Shown piece after piece: positions 1 to 7,804 of a stretch of DNA of 31,241 bases (position 1 is its first letter; each line of letters opens with the position of its first letter). Origin of the DNA: Chloroflexi bacterium UBA4733 (GTDB lineage Bacteria; Chloroflexota; UBA4733); NCBI GenBank assembly GCA_002404055.1, contig DHIZ01000173.1, forward strand, positions 29,807 through 61,047, given 5' to 3'. The translations under genes were made by a program, and so were the position numbers. Below the pieces are notes generated by a model, which ran no database searches, had not been told where the DNA came from, and saw only the letters and a list, made by a program, of their open reading frames with translations.

Positions 1-297
1 GACCGGGGAGGGCCAGTGGCGCTGACCGCCGACGGCTCCGTCGTTCGCGGCTGCCTCCGCCAGCACGATCACACCACCCTCGTGTAACAGCGCCGCTTCC
101 AGCTCGTCAGCGAAGCCGTCGCGCATGTGAATGGTCGCGCTGTGGGCATGCAACGTGCGGATCAGGTTGCCCGCCTCGGGCTCGGCGCCAGCCGGCAGCG
201 CCGCCTGCTTATCGTCTCGAGCGTGGGTGTGGGCAGACGGCGCCAGAGCATCAATCAAGGCATCCAGGGTGTCGAGCGTTGCTGTAGGCGTTCTCAC
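1..297 (-). CDS. Partner gene of the ECF sigma factor (3' part cut by window edge)
   Basis: An open frame begins with GTG at 297 and runs off the window after 99 codons. Its start overlaps the sigma-factor stop as GTGA, so the two genes are very probably translationally coupled. The visible N-terminal part is Ala/Asp/Glu-rich, with short helical stretches (LDTLDALIDAL) and no membrane segment, zinc-finger HxxxCxxC motif or catalytic motif. By position it may be the anti-sigma factor or another regulator of the sigma factor. That is inferred from context only, because an anti-sigma domain or transmembrane helix would lie in the missing part. The coding frame and coupling are well supported; the function is not. 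Confidence 0.6.
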   Translation of the reverse strand, partial: MRTPTATLDTLDALIDALAPSAHTHARDDKQAALPAGAEPEAGNLIRTLHAHSATIHMRDGFADELEAALLHEGGVIVLAEAAANDGAVGGQRHWPSPV

Positions 298-899
298 GGT
301 TGCTCCTCCTTTTCTAGTTCTACACGTAGGGTGGTGATGGCGCGATGCACCAGCATGCGCACTGCGCCTTCGTGGCGCCCCATGACTTTGCCCGCCTCGG
401 CGCTGCGCAGCCCGGCGGCAAAACGCAACGCCAGCGCGTCCCGCTGGTCGGTCGGCAGCCGTCGCACCAGCGCATCCAGCCGGCTCCGCCGCTCGGCCTG
501 CATCGTCTCCGCCTCCGGCTGACCGTTGGCAGCAACCAGGGTTGCGGCGAACTGCTCCACATCCAGGTGCGGACGGCGCTGACGCTGGTAGTCGAGCAGC
601 GTATGCCGCGCGATGCTGAACAGCCAGGCAGCAAAACTGCCGCGCCCCTGGTAGTGTTCCAGGCTGGCCAGCGCTTTCGTGAAGGTGGCGGCGGTGAGGT
701 CCTCGGCGTCCTGCCGGTTGCCGACCTGTTGGGCAAGGTAACGGTAAATCGGCGTGAGGTAGGCGCGATAGAGGGGAACGAAGGCCGCCCGTTCCTGCCG
801 TGCCGCCGCTACCAGCCGCGCTTCATCGATGTCAGGCACGGCGGGAACGCGGATTCGTGCGTTCACCGGCGCGCCCGTCTCCGTCATTGGTCGATCCAT
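294..899 (-). CDS. ECF-type RNA polymerase sigma factor (sigma-70 family)
   Basis: This 201-residue protein should direct RNA polymerase to a small set of promoters. Region 2 is visible near residues 35-100: FVPLYRAYLTPIYRYL, then the region 2.2 signature DAEDLTAATFTKAL, then FAAWLFSIARHTLLDYQR, which matches the region 2.3/2.4 helix. Region 4 follows near 140-195, with RLPTDQRDALALRFAAGL and the helix-turn-helix EAGKVMGRHEGAVRMLVHRA. ATG 899 is preferred over the in-frame ATG 917 because AAAGGAG sits about 7 nt before it. There is no zinc-binding anti-sigma domain in the same chain. Its stop overlaps the GTG of the downstream partner gene. It is transcribed divergently from the lipoprotein at 1041, which could be a target, though nothing in the sequence proves this. 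Confidence 0.92.
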   Translation of the reverse strand: MDRPMTETGAPVNARIRVPAVPDIDEARLVAAARQERAAFVPLYRAYLTPIYRYLAQQVGNRQDAEDLTAATFTKALASLEHYQGRGSFAAWLFSIARHTLLDYQRQRRPHLDVEQFAATLVAANGQPEAETMQAERRSRLDALVRRLPTDQRDALALRFAAGLRSAEAGKVMGRHEGAVRMLVHRAITTLRVELEKEEQP

Positions 900-1040
900 G
901 CGGCTGCTCCTTTGCATGGCTGTTCGCCCTTCCGCAGCCGTTGTTCACCATGTCGCGTCTGGGGCAAATTCGTCACGCCGCAAGCACCCTACGTAGTCCG
1001 CCTGCTCGCCAGAGGCTCGTTTGCAGGCTACAGTAGCGCA

Positions 1041-1979
1041 ATGGAGGGTTCCTCGACGTCACGCCGCGCTGTCCTCGTTGCATTCGCAGGCGGCGTTACA
1101 GCGGCGCTCAGTAGCTGCGCTGCCTCCTTACCGCGCCTCCCCTTCCGACCGACGCCCGTCCCCACCCGCATCACGGTCGTCGTCGGTGATGCCTACACGC
1201 ACGTGCAGGGCAACCCGCGTGATCCCCAACAGTCTGCCAGCCTGCAGCTCGTCCCCGATGGAGCGATCCAGCGCTGGACTAAAGCGGCGGAGGTGACGTT
1301 GCAGGGGAAGATCGCCCTCACCGTGCGCGCCGCGGACATGATCCATAGCACCTTCTGGCAGGAGGCCACGCTCAACACGGCGAGCGGCAGTGGCTCCGAT
1401 ATTGAACAGCCGCTCTATCTGGCCAGCCACGCCATGCTGCGGCGTCTACAGTCCGGCGGCATCCTGGCAAACCTCGCTCCGCTGCTCGACCGCGAGCACG
1501 GGCTACGGGGGCAGCTCTCGCCGGATGCACTGGCCAGCCTGCAGTGGGCTGGTGCGCAGGCGGGAATGCCGGTGGCGCTCTGGCCGCAGTTGGCGGCGAC
1601 CGACGCCCGGCTGCCGGCGCCACCAGCTGCCTGGACCTGGGCCGATGCTGCGGCGATCCCCGCCGGGGCAGGCAACTGGCCGGTCCAGCTCTTCCCGCTG
1701 GCGCCGACCCTGGAAGCCTGGCTCTGGCCGCAGCAGGCCGACCTGCTCACGACCGATGGCACGAAAACGCTGATCGACCAACCGGCCGGTATCGCTGCGG
1801 CCAGTACCTATGCGGCCGCCTTCGGCACGCCACCGGCCCTCAGCCCGGTCCCTGGCGGCGGCGCGCCGGCGAACCTGGGAGTGCTGGGGCTGGGCTTCTT
1901 GCCGCCGGCGCAGGCCGCCACCAATATGGCCCAGGCGCTCCTCGCGCTCATGCCGCTGATGCGGGTGCGCCCGACGTGA
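1041..1979 (+). CDS. Compact solute-binding-like lipoprotein (paralogue A)
   Basis: A 312-residue secreted lipoprotein. The N-terminus has twin arginines (SRRAVLVAF), a hydrophobic stretch and the lipobox LSSC, so Tat export and lipid anchoring are likely. The remainder has the sequence rhythm of family-1 ABC extracellular solute-binding proteins: ILANLAPLLD, then an ALASLQWAGAQAGMPVALW segment, then a Pro-rich APPAAWTWADAAA segment, then GTKTLIDQPAGIAAASTYAAAF. These correspond to the usual 'place of insertion, YGLPL, PPxTWxD, DGT..NSPEAVEAL' succession. It is about 100 residues shorter than typical members, and no permease or ATPase genes are nearby, so it may be a sensor or orphan rather than a transporter subunit. 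ATG 1041 has no Shine-Dalgarno; TACAGT 7 nt upstream hints at a leaderless transcript. A damaged paralogue lies at 2900-3866. Confidence 0.8.
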   Translation: MEGSSTSRRAVLVAFAGGVTAALSSCAASLPRLPFRPTPVPTRITVVVGDAYTHVQGNPRDPQQSASLQLVPDGAIQRWTKAAEVTLQGKIALTVRAADMIHSTFWQEATLNTASGSGSDIEQPLYLASHAMLRRLQSGGILANLAPLLDREHGLRGQLSPDALASLQWAGAQAGMPVALWPQLAATDARLPAPPAAWTWADAAAIPAGAGNWPVQLFPLAPTLEAWLWPQQADLLTTDGTKTLIDQPAGIAAASTYAAAFGTPPALSPVPGGGAPANLGVLGLGFLPPAQAATNMAQALLALMPLMRVRPT

Positions 1980-1992
1980 GGGAGCAGGAGCG

Positions 1993-2732
1993 ATGACGGA
2001 TGAGGGTTGGCGCTCCCGCCTGATCGAGCGGCCGCGCTGGCACGTGCCGATCGATCGGCGCTATTGCCAGCTCCACCCTGCCAGCCGCGCCGTCGATCGC
2101 TGCGACCGCTGCGGCGAGCCGTTCTGCGCTGCCTGCTTGCAGGAGCACCCGCAGGCGGGTACCCGGCGCTGGCGCGTCTGCGCTGCTTGCGTCCATCAGT
2201 TGCAGCGCGAGGAGCGCGCCGGCCGGCTGCCGGAGCGGCTGCGGCGGCTGCGCGGGGAGATCGTCGTCGGCATTGGCGTCATGCTCGTCCTGGCCCTCGT
2301 CACGATAGGATTGCAGGCGCTGCTACGCAGCACATCCTCCAACGTCGCCATGCTGCAATCGGCTGAGATCGTAGGGAAAAGCTCAACGGCGCTCCGGCCC
2401 CGCGCCTGGCGACCTTGCAGGTAGCCGGCACGCTCGCTGCGGCGCATCCGCCCGCAACGCTTGTCCTGACAGGTCGCGGCTTCCAGCCCGGTGAGGTGGT
2501 GAAGGTCACGGCAGAGGTGGATGGTTCCGGTGCGCTGGTGGGTCCCACCGAACGAGGCCAGCAGGGCGTGACCGCGCTGGGAGTAGTGACGGCAACGGCC
2601 GCCAAAGATGGCTCCATCACCGTGCATTTTGCTGTGCCCAACGCGGCGAAGCTGCCCGTTCCTTACCGGATTCAGGCCCACGGCCAGGGTAATCGGGGGA
2701 CCACTGGCGACCTCGACCTGTCTCCAAGGTGA
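1993..2732 (+). pseudogene. B-box-like zinc-finger membrane protein, frameshifted
   Basis: The first frame (1993-2424) starts 13 nt after the lipoprotein, with GGGAGCAGGAG as ribosome site. It encodes a cysteine/histidine cluster near residues 24-60 (YCQLHP, CDRCGEPFCAACLQEH, VCAAC) resembling a B-box-type zinc finger, then a basic helix and one membrane helix (VVGIGVMLVLALVTIGLQAL). After about position 2376 this frame degenerates into Arg/Pro-rich sequence. The -1 frame then continues sensibly to the stop at 2732, with a beta-rich domain (TLVLTGRGFQPGEVVKVTAEV) typical of an extracytoplasmic Ig-like fold. The intact product would be about 245 residues: a cytoplasmic zinc finger, one membrane helix and an outside sensor-like domain. 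The break lies at GGGAAAAG, so it is either a real frameshift or a sequencing error. The codon phase does not fit a canonical X XXY YYZ slippery heptamer. Confidence 0.65.
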
Positions 2733-2899
2733 GTTACGCATATGGTCCTCCCTGATGTGGCGCGCCGCCGCTGCTTCGGGAACTACAGGCTCCCTACTGG
2801 CCACTCCGGCGCAGTTCCACGGAACCGAGGAACACCCGGTTCGCCCGCCTGACGTTGGCCACCGGCGGTGACCACCAGGCGCTCGTGCGGTCAGGGCTG

Positions 2900-3866
2900 C
2901 TAGCCATTCGACTGCGCGGCCCAGGCGGCAAGAATTGCCTGGATTGCGTGGGCAGCATTGGCTGCGGCGGTCGGGACCGGCAGCAGTTGCAGCACCAGTA
3001 CCTGGCAGAGGGCCAGCGTCACGTGCAAGAGTGCCTGCGGGCTGCGCGGGATGCCGGCACCCATCAAGTGCCCGCCGTCCCAGCGCTGCAGCTGGGTGAT
3101 ATCAGCACTCCAGCCCAGGAATGGCTGCTGGAGCAGCGCGCCAATAGGGGATGCTCCAGACCGGACGCAGCCGCAGCCGTAGTGCCGCCGAGAGCGGCGG
3201 CATGTCCGGCATGAGTTGCACCGGCCAGCCGCTCCCGGCGGGAACCTTGGCGGCGTCCCCCCAACTCCAGCCGGCGGGTGGCGGCGGCACGCGCGCATCC
3301 ATGGCCAGCAGTGCCGGCCAGAGGGCCACGGGCAGTCCTACCTGCGCCCCCGCCCAGTGCAAGGTGGCGAGGACATCAGGGTGCAGCCGCCCGTTGCCGA
3401 GCGTATGATCCTTGGTAACCTGAGCGCGCAGATCGGCCAGTACGCTGTCGGCGCGCAGTCGCCAGAGGTTGTCGTGTGTGGCAAACCAGAGCGGCTGCGT
3501 CGTGCCGGCGCGCTGGCGAGCGCAGCGAGACCGTGCAGCTGTGGTGGCATAGGTATCGATGCCCACGCTCTGCACGGGCACCACCTGGATCGGCAGCGTC
3601 ACCCGCCCGTGCAGCGCCGCCTCGGCCGCCGCCACCCAGCGCCGGATGCCGTCGTCCAGTACGGTGGTATGGCTACGGCCTTGCACGACATCGCGGCTAT
3701 ACGCTTCCGCCACGACCAACGGCAAGGTGACGGGAGCAGGCGTCGGTCGGGCCAGGACGGCCGGCACAGGAACCGCGCAGGCGCCCAAGGCGAAGAGCGG
3801 AATCAGCGTGCCCAGCGTGGTGAGGATGTGGCGACGCGTGACGGCAACGCGTTGAGCCTGGCGCAT
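2900..3866 (-). pseudogene. Solute-binding-like lipoprotein (paralogue B), frameshifted
   Basis: Starting at ATG 3866, the protein opens with a twin-arginine leader (VTRRHILTTLG) and the lipobox LGAC. It then follows paralogue A closely: LHPDVLATLHWAGAQVGLPVALWPALLAMDARVPPPPAGWSWGD aligns with the LSPDALASLQWAGAQAGMPVALW region of A. The frame runs into a stop at 3102, where residues LRLRLRPVWS no longer match. The alternative frame from about 3170 to the stop at 2900 restores similarity: LLQQPFLGWSADI matches TLIDQPAGIAAASTY, and VLQLLPVPTAAANAAHAIQA matches the C-terminus of A. A single indel between about 3140 and 3180 explains this. It is either a recently broken gene or a sequencing error. 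It faces paralogue A convergently across the zinc-finger gene, so this is an inverted duplicated module. Confidence 0.72.
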
Positions 3867-4205
3867 CTGAGCTACCCATCCTCCCGAAACGATCTCGCGC
3901 CCGCCTGGATGCTCCTCCCAGGGAACAGCATAGCAAACCATGCCGCACATTGACAGGAATTCGGCGCTGTCGATAGCGCCCTGTACACCTTGGACGACGC
4001 CGATGCGATCGTCTACTTTCACCGGCCGCATCGGCAGCACGTGCGCCGTCCGCTGCCGCGTCAAAAGCGGCCGCAACACACGGCCCATCAGCCGTGGGAG
4101 CGCCCTGGCAACGAGGCGCGTCGGGGAGCGGAACTGGCATGGCTGCACCAGCGTTAAGCTGATACTGGCAGGCGAGCCGGTAATCGCGACGATGAAGGGA
4201 GCGGC

Positions 4206-4928
4206 ATGCGCCCCCCGCGATTTCACCTCCTCCCGATGCTCGCCCTCAGCCTGTTCCTGGTCGCGTGTGGAAACCAGACCGCTGCACCAGCATACATCTT
4301 GCCGTCCCCAACGCCGCACCGACTGATTGCTAGCCTGAGCGTATCGCCCCTCGCGACTTCCACACCAGCCCAGGTGTCCCGTGGAGGGTTGGATGTCGTC
4401 CTCCCGGCAGTTACTGCCGACCCGGCCTTCTGTCTGCCCGGTACCGCCGCCCTGGCCCGCCAGTATGGTGCGCGCTGGGAGCAGCACGCCGACCCGACCA
4501 TCCGGCCCCTGATCGACTTCCAACGGACCGTCGGTCTGCACGCGGAGGTCGTGGGCTGGAACGACGAGGCTCCCAACTCCATGTACCCGAACCCGCGCGT
4601 CGTCATCATGGTGCTGCATTGGGACGGCAGCGACCTCTTCGCGCTGGGTCTGCCGCGACGCTATCACGGGAAGCCCGTCGTCATCGATGCCGTGAACGAG
4701 ATCCCGACGGGTGAGCCGGTGTACGCTCCAGGAGCGGCGCACACTCCTGCTCCCTTGCCAACGCCCCTGCCGGGATGCGCCGGCAGCACAGATGGACCCA
4801 CCGCCTCTGCCCACAAAGCGCCCAGCACTAGCCAGTTGCTGCCCTTGGCGTTCGGTGACGGACGGGTCAATAGTGTCTCCTGCGGTGCCAAGGCAAAGAT
4901 CGGAGCGCCCGCATGCGACGGCGCCTGA
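4206..4928 (+). CDS. Small secreted lipoprotein of unknown function
   Basis: A 240-residue protein with a short basic N-terminus, a hydrophobic core and the lipobox LVAC (LALSLFLVACGNQ), so it is a membrane-anchored lipoprotein. It starts at ATG 4206 with GAAGGGAGC just upstream. The mature part has a Pro/Thr linker (LPSPTPHRL), a globular region around residues 60-165 containing CLPGTAALARQYGARW and VVIMVLHWDGSDLFALGLP, then a Pro-rich tail. I do not recognise the family. Its end overlaps the next lipoprotein by 16 nt, so the two are probably translated together and may act as a pair at the cell surface. Confidence 0.75.
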   Translation: MRPPRFHLLPMLALSLFLVACGNQTAAPAYILPSPTPHRLIASLSVSPLATSTPAQVSRGGLDVVLPAVTADPAFCLPGTAALARQYGARWEQHADPTIRPLIDFQRTVGLHAEVVGWNDEAPNSMYPNPRVVIMVLHWDGSDLFALGLPRRYHGKPVVIDAVNEIPTGEPVYAPGAAHTPAPLPTPLPGCAGSTDGPTASAHKAPSTSQLLPLAFGDGRVNSVSCGAKAKIGAPACDGA

Positions 4929-5419
4929 TCGCTTCCCCGCTGCTTGTTCTGGCGCTCGTCAGTTGCTGGCCCACTGGTCCGCCGGCAGCGACGCCCGTCG
5001 CTTGCCCGCCACTGCCGGCCTTGCGCGTAGTCGGGGGAACCGTTGCGGTGCCGACTGTTGTCGGTTCGAAGGAATGGGTGACCTCCTGTCCCGGCCACGG
5101 CACGTTCAGCAGCTACGCCGCGGAGGCCATGCCGGCGGCACTGATCGCCGGCGAGCACGACGCGCCCACGGCGGTCTCTCTCGGTGCAACCGGACGGCTG
5201 GTGTTTGACCCGGCGCCCGTCACCGGCACAGCCCGTCTGCTCAGCTGGGACGACCAGGCCCGGCGTTACGCCAATGTGCCGGAATCGCTGGGACCGGACG
5301 ACAGCTTCGTCGTGCCCACGCTCCCCGGTGTCTACAGCTACGGCGTTCGCGCCGATTGGAATCCGCTGCCCGGCTTCCAAGGCGACGTCGAGTACGGATT
5401 CCGCATTGAGGTGCGTTAA
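4913..5419 (+). CDS. Small secreted lipoprotein of unknown function
   Basis: A 168-residue protein with a leader and the lipobox LVSC (LLVLALVSCWPTG). It starts at ATG 4913 inside the end of the previous lipoprotein gene. The mature protein is beta-rich, with alternating hydrophobic strands (LRVVGGTVAVPTVVGSKEWV, GRLVFDPAPVTGTARLLSWD) and a C-terminus of VEYGFRIEVR, consistent with an Ig-like or jelly-roll sandwich. Cys31 and Cys59 could form a disulphide after export. No family was recognised. The overlap with the upstream lipoprotein suggests an operon of two surface proteins. Confidence 0.72.
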   Translation: MRRRLIASPLLVLALVSCWPTGPPAATPVACPPLPALRVVGGTVAVPTVVGSKEWVTSCPGHGTFSSYAAEAMPAALIAGEHDAPTAVSLGATGRLVFDPAPVTGTARLLSWDDQARRYANVPESLGPDDSFVVPTLPGVYSYGVRADWNPLPGFQGDVEYGFRIEVR

Positions 5420-5749
5420 TCTCCGGCTGCCAAGAGGAGTGACAAGCATGCGGTGATCAGCCGAGGTGACAGCGAGGCGCCTTCTGGGAATATTTGAAAC
5501 CGGGAGAGAGGAGACACTGTGGTCGCGTGGGAACCGATCGGGAACCGGGCGCCGACCGCCGCCATGACAAGCTACCGATGCGGGTTTCGGACGTGCTCGG
5601 GACAACGGTCACGTCGCATTAGGTGTGGGAACAGGTGTGGGAATCACTGTGGGAACCGGCGGCAAACTACGATCCATGCCGGGACCGGCGAGGCACGCTC
5701 CCAGAGGGAATGGGGCCACATGCAACACTCCAGGACGTTTTGCAACCAT

Positions 5750-5793
5750 TTCGTAAACAGCTGGCCGTCAGTTCGATTCTGACCGTCGGCTCC
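5750..5793 (+). other. tRNA-Thr(CGT) 3' half, likely attachment-site (att) remnant
   Basis: The sequence has exact tRNA geometry from the anticodon loop onward: loop TTCGTAA (5750-5756, anticodon CGT at 5752-5754), 3' anticodon strand ACAGC (5757-5761), a 5-nt variable region TGGCC, T stem GTCAG/CTGAC (5767-5771 and 5779-5783) around loop TTCGATT, a 7-nt acceptor strand CGTCGGC (5784-5790), then T and CC. The 5' side does not pair: ACCAT precedes the loop instead of GCTGT, and no GCCGACG acceptor strand lies at tRNA distance upstream. Integrases commonly recombine at the anticodon loop and leave such a 3' half at the far end of an element. In this orientation the former element would lie to the left. 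Confidence 0.65.
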
Positions 5794-5934
5794 CCTGGTA
5801 GAGACACTGTCTGTGATCCCGTTTTGGTGATCTGCTGTATAGACAACAGCATGTCACCGCTCCAGTACGGGTATATACCAGGGAACGGCCCCTGGCGCCG
5901 TGCGGTAGACGACTGTGATTTGCGAAGCTGTACT

Positions 5935-5970
5935 GCCAAGTTGACCGCCATACTTGGCGGTCAGCTTGGC
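5935..5970. repeat. Long inverted repeat / hairpin near the tRNA fragment
   Basis: Arms 5935-5949 and 5956-5970 are complementary at 14 of 15 positions (GCCAAGTTGACCGCC against GGCGGTCAGCTTGGC) around the 6-nt loop ATACTT; the one exception can form a G-U pair in RNA. No U-tract follows, so it is a poor intrinsic terminator. TTGGCGGTCAG in the right arm recurs at 6025 as TTGGCGGTTCAG. Protein-binding arm sites of a lost integrase, or an insertion-sequence end, are possible. Confidence 0.6.
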
Positions 5971-6542
5971 GGGTGTTCGCGTTATCAATACGGATTGGCG
6001 TCTCTGCTCGACCGCTAACTCAACGTTGGCGGTTCAGGCGGAGGGGCAGAGCGTCTCGGCCCAGTGCCCGACGAACCTGCTTGGAAGTTTCAGAACACCT
6101 GGGCGAGCGCCTCGGCGATGAAGCGAGCGTTCGGAACTGGCTGCCTTCGCGGGCCGGCGCAGCGGAACGCGACGGACCGCCTGCCCTGCAACGCGGCGAA
6201 CACAAGCGCGGCGTCAGCGGTGTCTCCGTCCACCGTCCGCTCGCGTGCTACCTGGAGCATAGACAAGGCGAACATGATCGTAAGCACGACGCGACATGCC
6301 TGGTTGGTACGCGTGAGAGCAGTATGCAGACCGATGATTTCATTGCACGCCTGTTATATGTTTCCCGCCGTCATGCCTGCGAGATCTCTCATGATCACGT
6401 GGCCGACGGCTTCGGTAATGATGGCGCGCTTGCGCCAATGCAACAGATGCACTCTGAAGTTTCAACTATGACGGAGCGGCCGGCGGTGCATTCGCCGCCG
6501 GCTTGCAGGTCGAACGCAGTGATTGTTGCCTGTCTCGAGTGG

Positions 6543-7790
6543 TCAGGCGGCCTTTTTGCGGGGAGGATAGCGGGCGGCCGGTTGGGAACGGCGCCCTTTG
6601 GGCCGTCCGGGAGAGAGACCAGCAGGGTTAGGTGACGCAGCGACGGCTGGGAGGCGCCCCGCCAGCGTCGCACAACCCCGCCGCACCCGGCCGGGGGTGA
6701 GGCAGCCCGGCGGCAGCGGGCGTTTCCAGGCCAGGCGTTGGTCGGCGACGGCGTCACGAGCGAGCCGCAGTGTGGGTATACGCCGCCGCCACTAGCCAAC
6801 TCCAGCGGTCCGCCTGTTCGGGCAGGCGCCCATGCGGCATCACCCAGCCGAGGGTTTGCTTGAGGAACCGGGACGTTTGCTCTTAATCGTCGCGCCGGGC
6901 GTACGCTTTCCAGCAACGTTCCAGATCGGCCGCCGTCGGCGCTCCCTGGCCGAGCGGTCCTTGCCACCAGAGCCAGAGGATCGCCGGTTTGCACTGCCGC
7001 CCCGGTAAGCGCTCGAGTTCGACGCGCAGGTCGGAGCCCTGGGCATGCAGGCGGGGGCCGTGATGCTGCCCGATGACGCCGGGCCGCACGGGCCGGCGAA
7101 TCACCGCGTGCAGCCCCGCCCAGCCTCGCACATCCATGTGGCCATACTCCTCGTCCTCGCCGTGCAGCGCGACGGTCGGTTCGGGCCAGCTGGCGGCATC
7201 ATCACAGACGAACATGCCGCCGTGCCGCTTGGGCCGACCCGTCTTGGGCTGGGTGGCGGGGTCCGGCTCGAAGTAAAAGCAGCGATTGCTCCGCAGGCGA
7301 ATGAGCAGCACGGCCGACACGTCGGCGAGGGCCTGCGCGAAGAAGGCGACGTCGTACCCGGCGTCGAAGACGAAGAGCGGGCTGCCCGCCGCCAGCGCCT
7401 CGGGCGGCAGGCGGGCGACCAACGCCCGGAGCTGGTCCATGGCGAGCAGCGTCGGCTTCGTCGTGAGCGCCACGCGGCACACATCCACCGGGGCCGTCCA
7501 ACTGTCGCGTTTCGGGCTGAGCTGGGCAATCCACTGGTACGCCCAGCCCCCCACGACGGGCTGCTGCCTGGCTGCTGCCGGAGAGTACTGGTAGCCGCGT
7601 TCGGGGCTGGTTTCGGCATCCGGTCGGGGCCAGATGCTGACATCCACCGCGAATGTCGGCGGGCCGTCGCTCGCCACCTGGCGCGCGAGCAGATCCCGCA
7701 AGGCCTCGGCATGCACCTGGCCGCGCCGCAGCGCAGGGAGCGCCCTGCGTCTGCGGCGCGCGACCGCCGACGGGCAGCCAGATCTAAGCG
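6543..7790 (-). pseudogene. NF041680-type DDE transposase, decayed
   Basis: The main frame shows family features: the first catalytic Asp region FAVDVSIWPRPDAETSPERG, GGWAYQWIAQLSPKRDSWTAPVD, the second Asp region LFVFDAGYD, IRLRSNRCFY, and TGRPKRHGG. The coding frame is interrupted by TAA after KAYARRDD near 6890, although the following FLKQTLGWVMPHGRLPEQADRWSWL is still homologous and in the same frame. A further frameshift near 6770 is needed to reach the tail (LTPGRVRRGCATLAGR, ending in KKAA at 6543). About 50 N-terminal residues appear to be missing at the 7790 side, right where the methyltransferase ends. This is a dead insertion sequence; I found no terminal repeats. Confidence 0.82.
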
Positions 7791-7804
7791 CCCGGAGGCG
7801 GCGG

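Larger units (their letters stand above)
5420..6540. other. Gene-poor accessory stretch
   Basis: Open frames in this 1.1 kb are short, overlap on both strands and show no recognisable domain or convincing ribosome site, except that a GTG at 5519 follows GAGAGAGGAG. It holds a tRNA-Thr 3' half (5750-5793), a 15-bp hairpin (5935-5970), and repeated TTGGCGG motifs (5954 and 6025). A GTG-TGG-GAA rich patch at 5623-5660 encodes repeated Trp-Glu pairs (VWEQVWESLWEP), preceded directly by a stop. The pattern suggests a decayed integration locus. I see no intact gene here. Confidence 0.5.

Noticed and set aside
2374..2380. Programmed -1 frameshift signal in the B-box gene
   Set aside because: The phase of GGG AAA A does not fit X XXY YYZ, and no downstream pseudoknot was evident.
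3867..4814. Open extension of the minus-strand lipoprotein frame far upstream
   Set aside because: The leader and lipobox place the start at 3866; the extension lies over a plus-strand lipoprotein gene and has no protein-like pattern.
5623..5700. C-terminal end of a tyrosine integrase (VWEQVWESLWEP)
   Set aside because: A stop codon sits directly before this stretch and no integrase catalytic motif (R..HxxR..Y) is present in any frame upstream.
5833..5851. Anticodon-arm-like hairpin TGCTGT/ACAGCA with a 7-nt loop
   Set aside because: It lacks the other tRNA arms and a plausible anticodon loop; probably chance.
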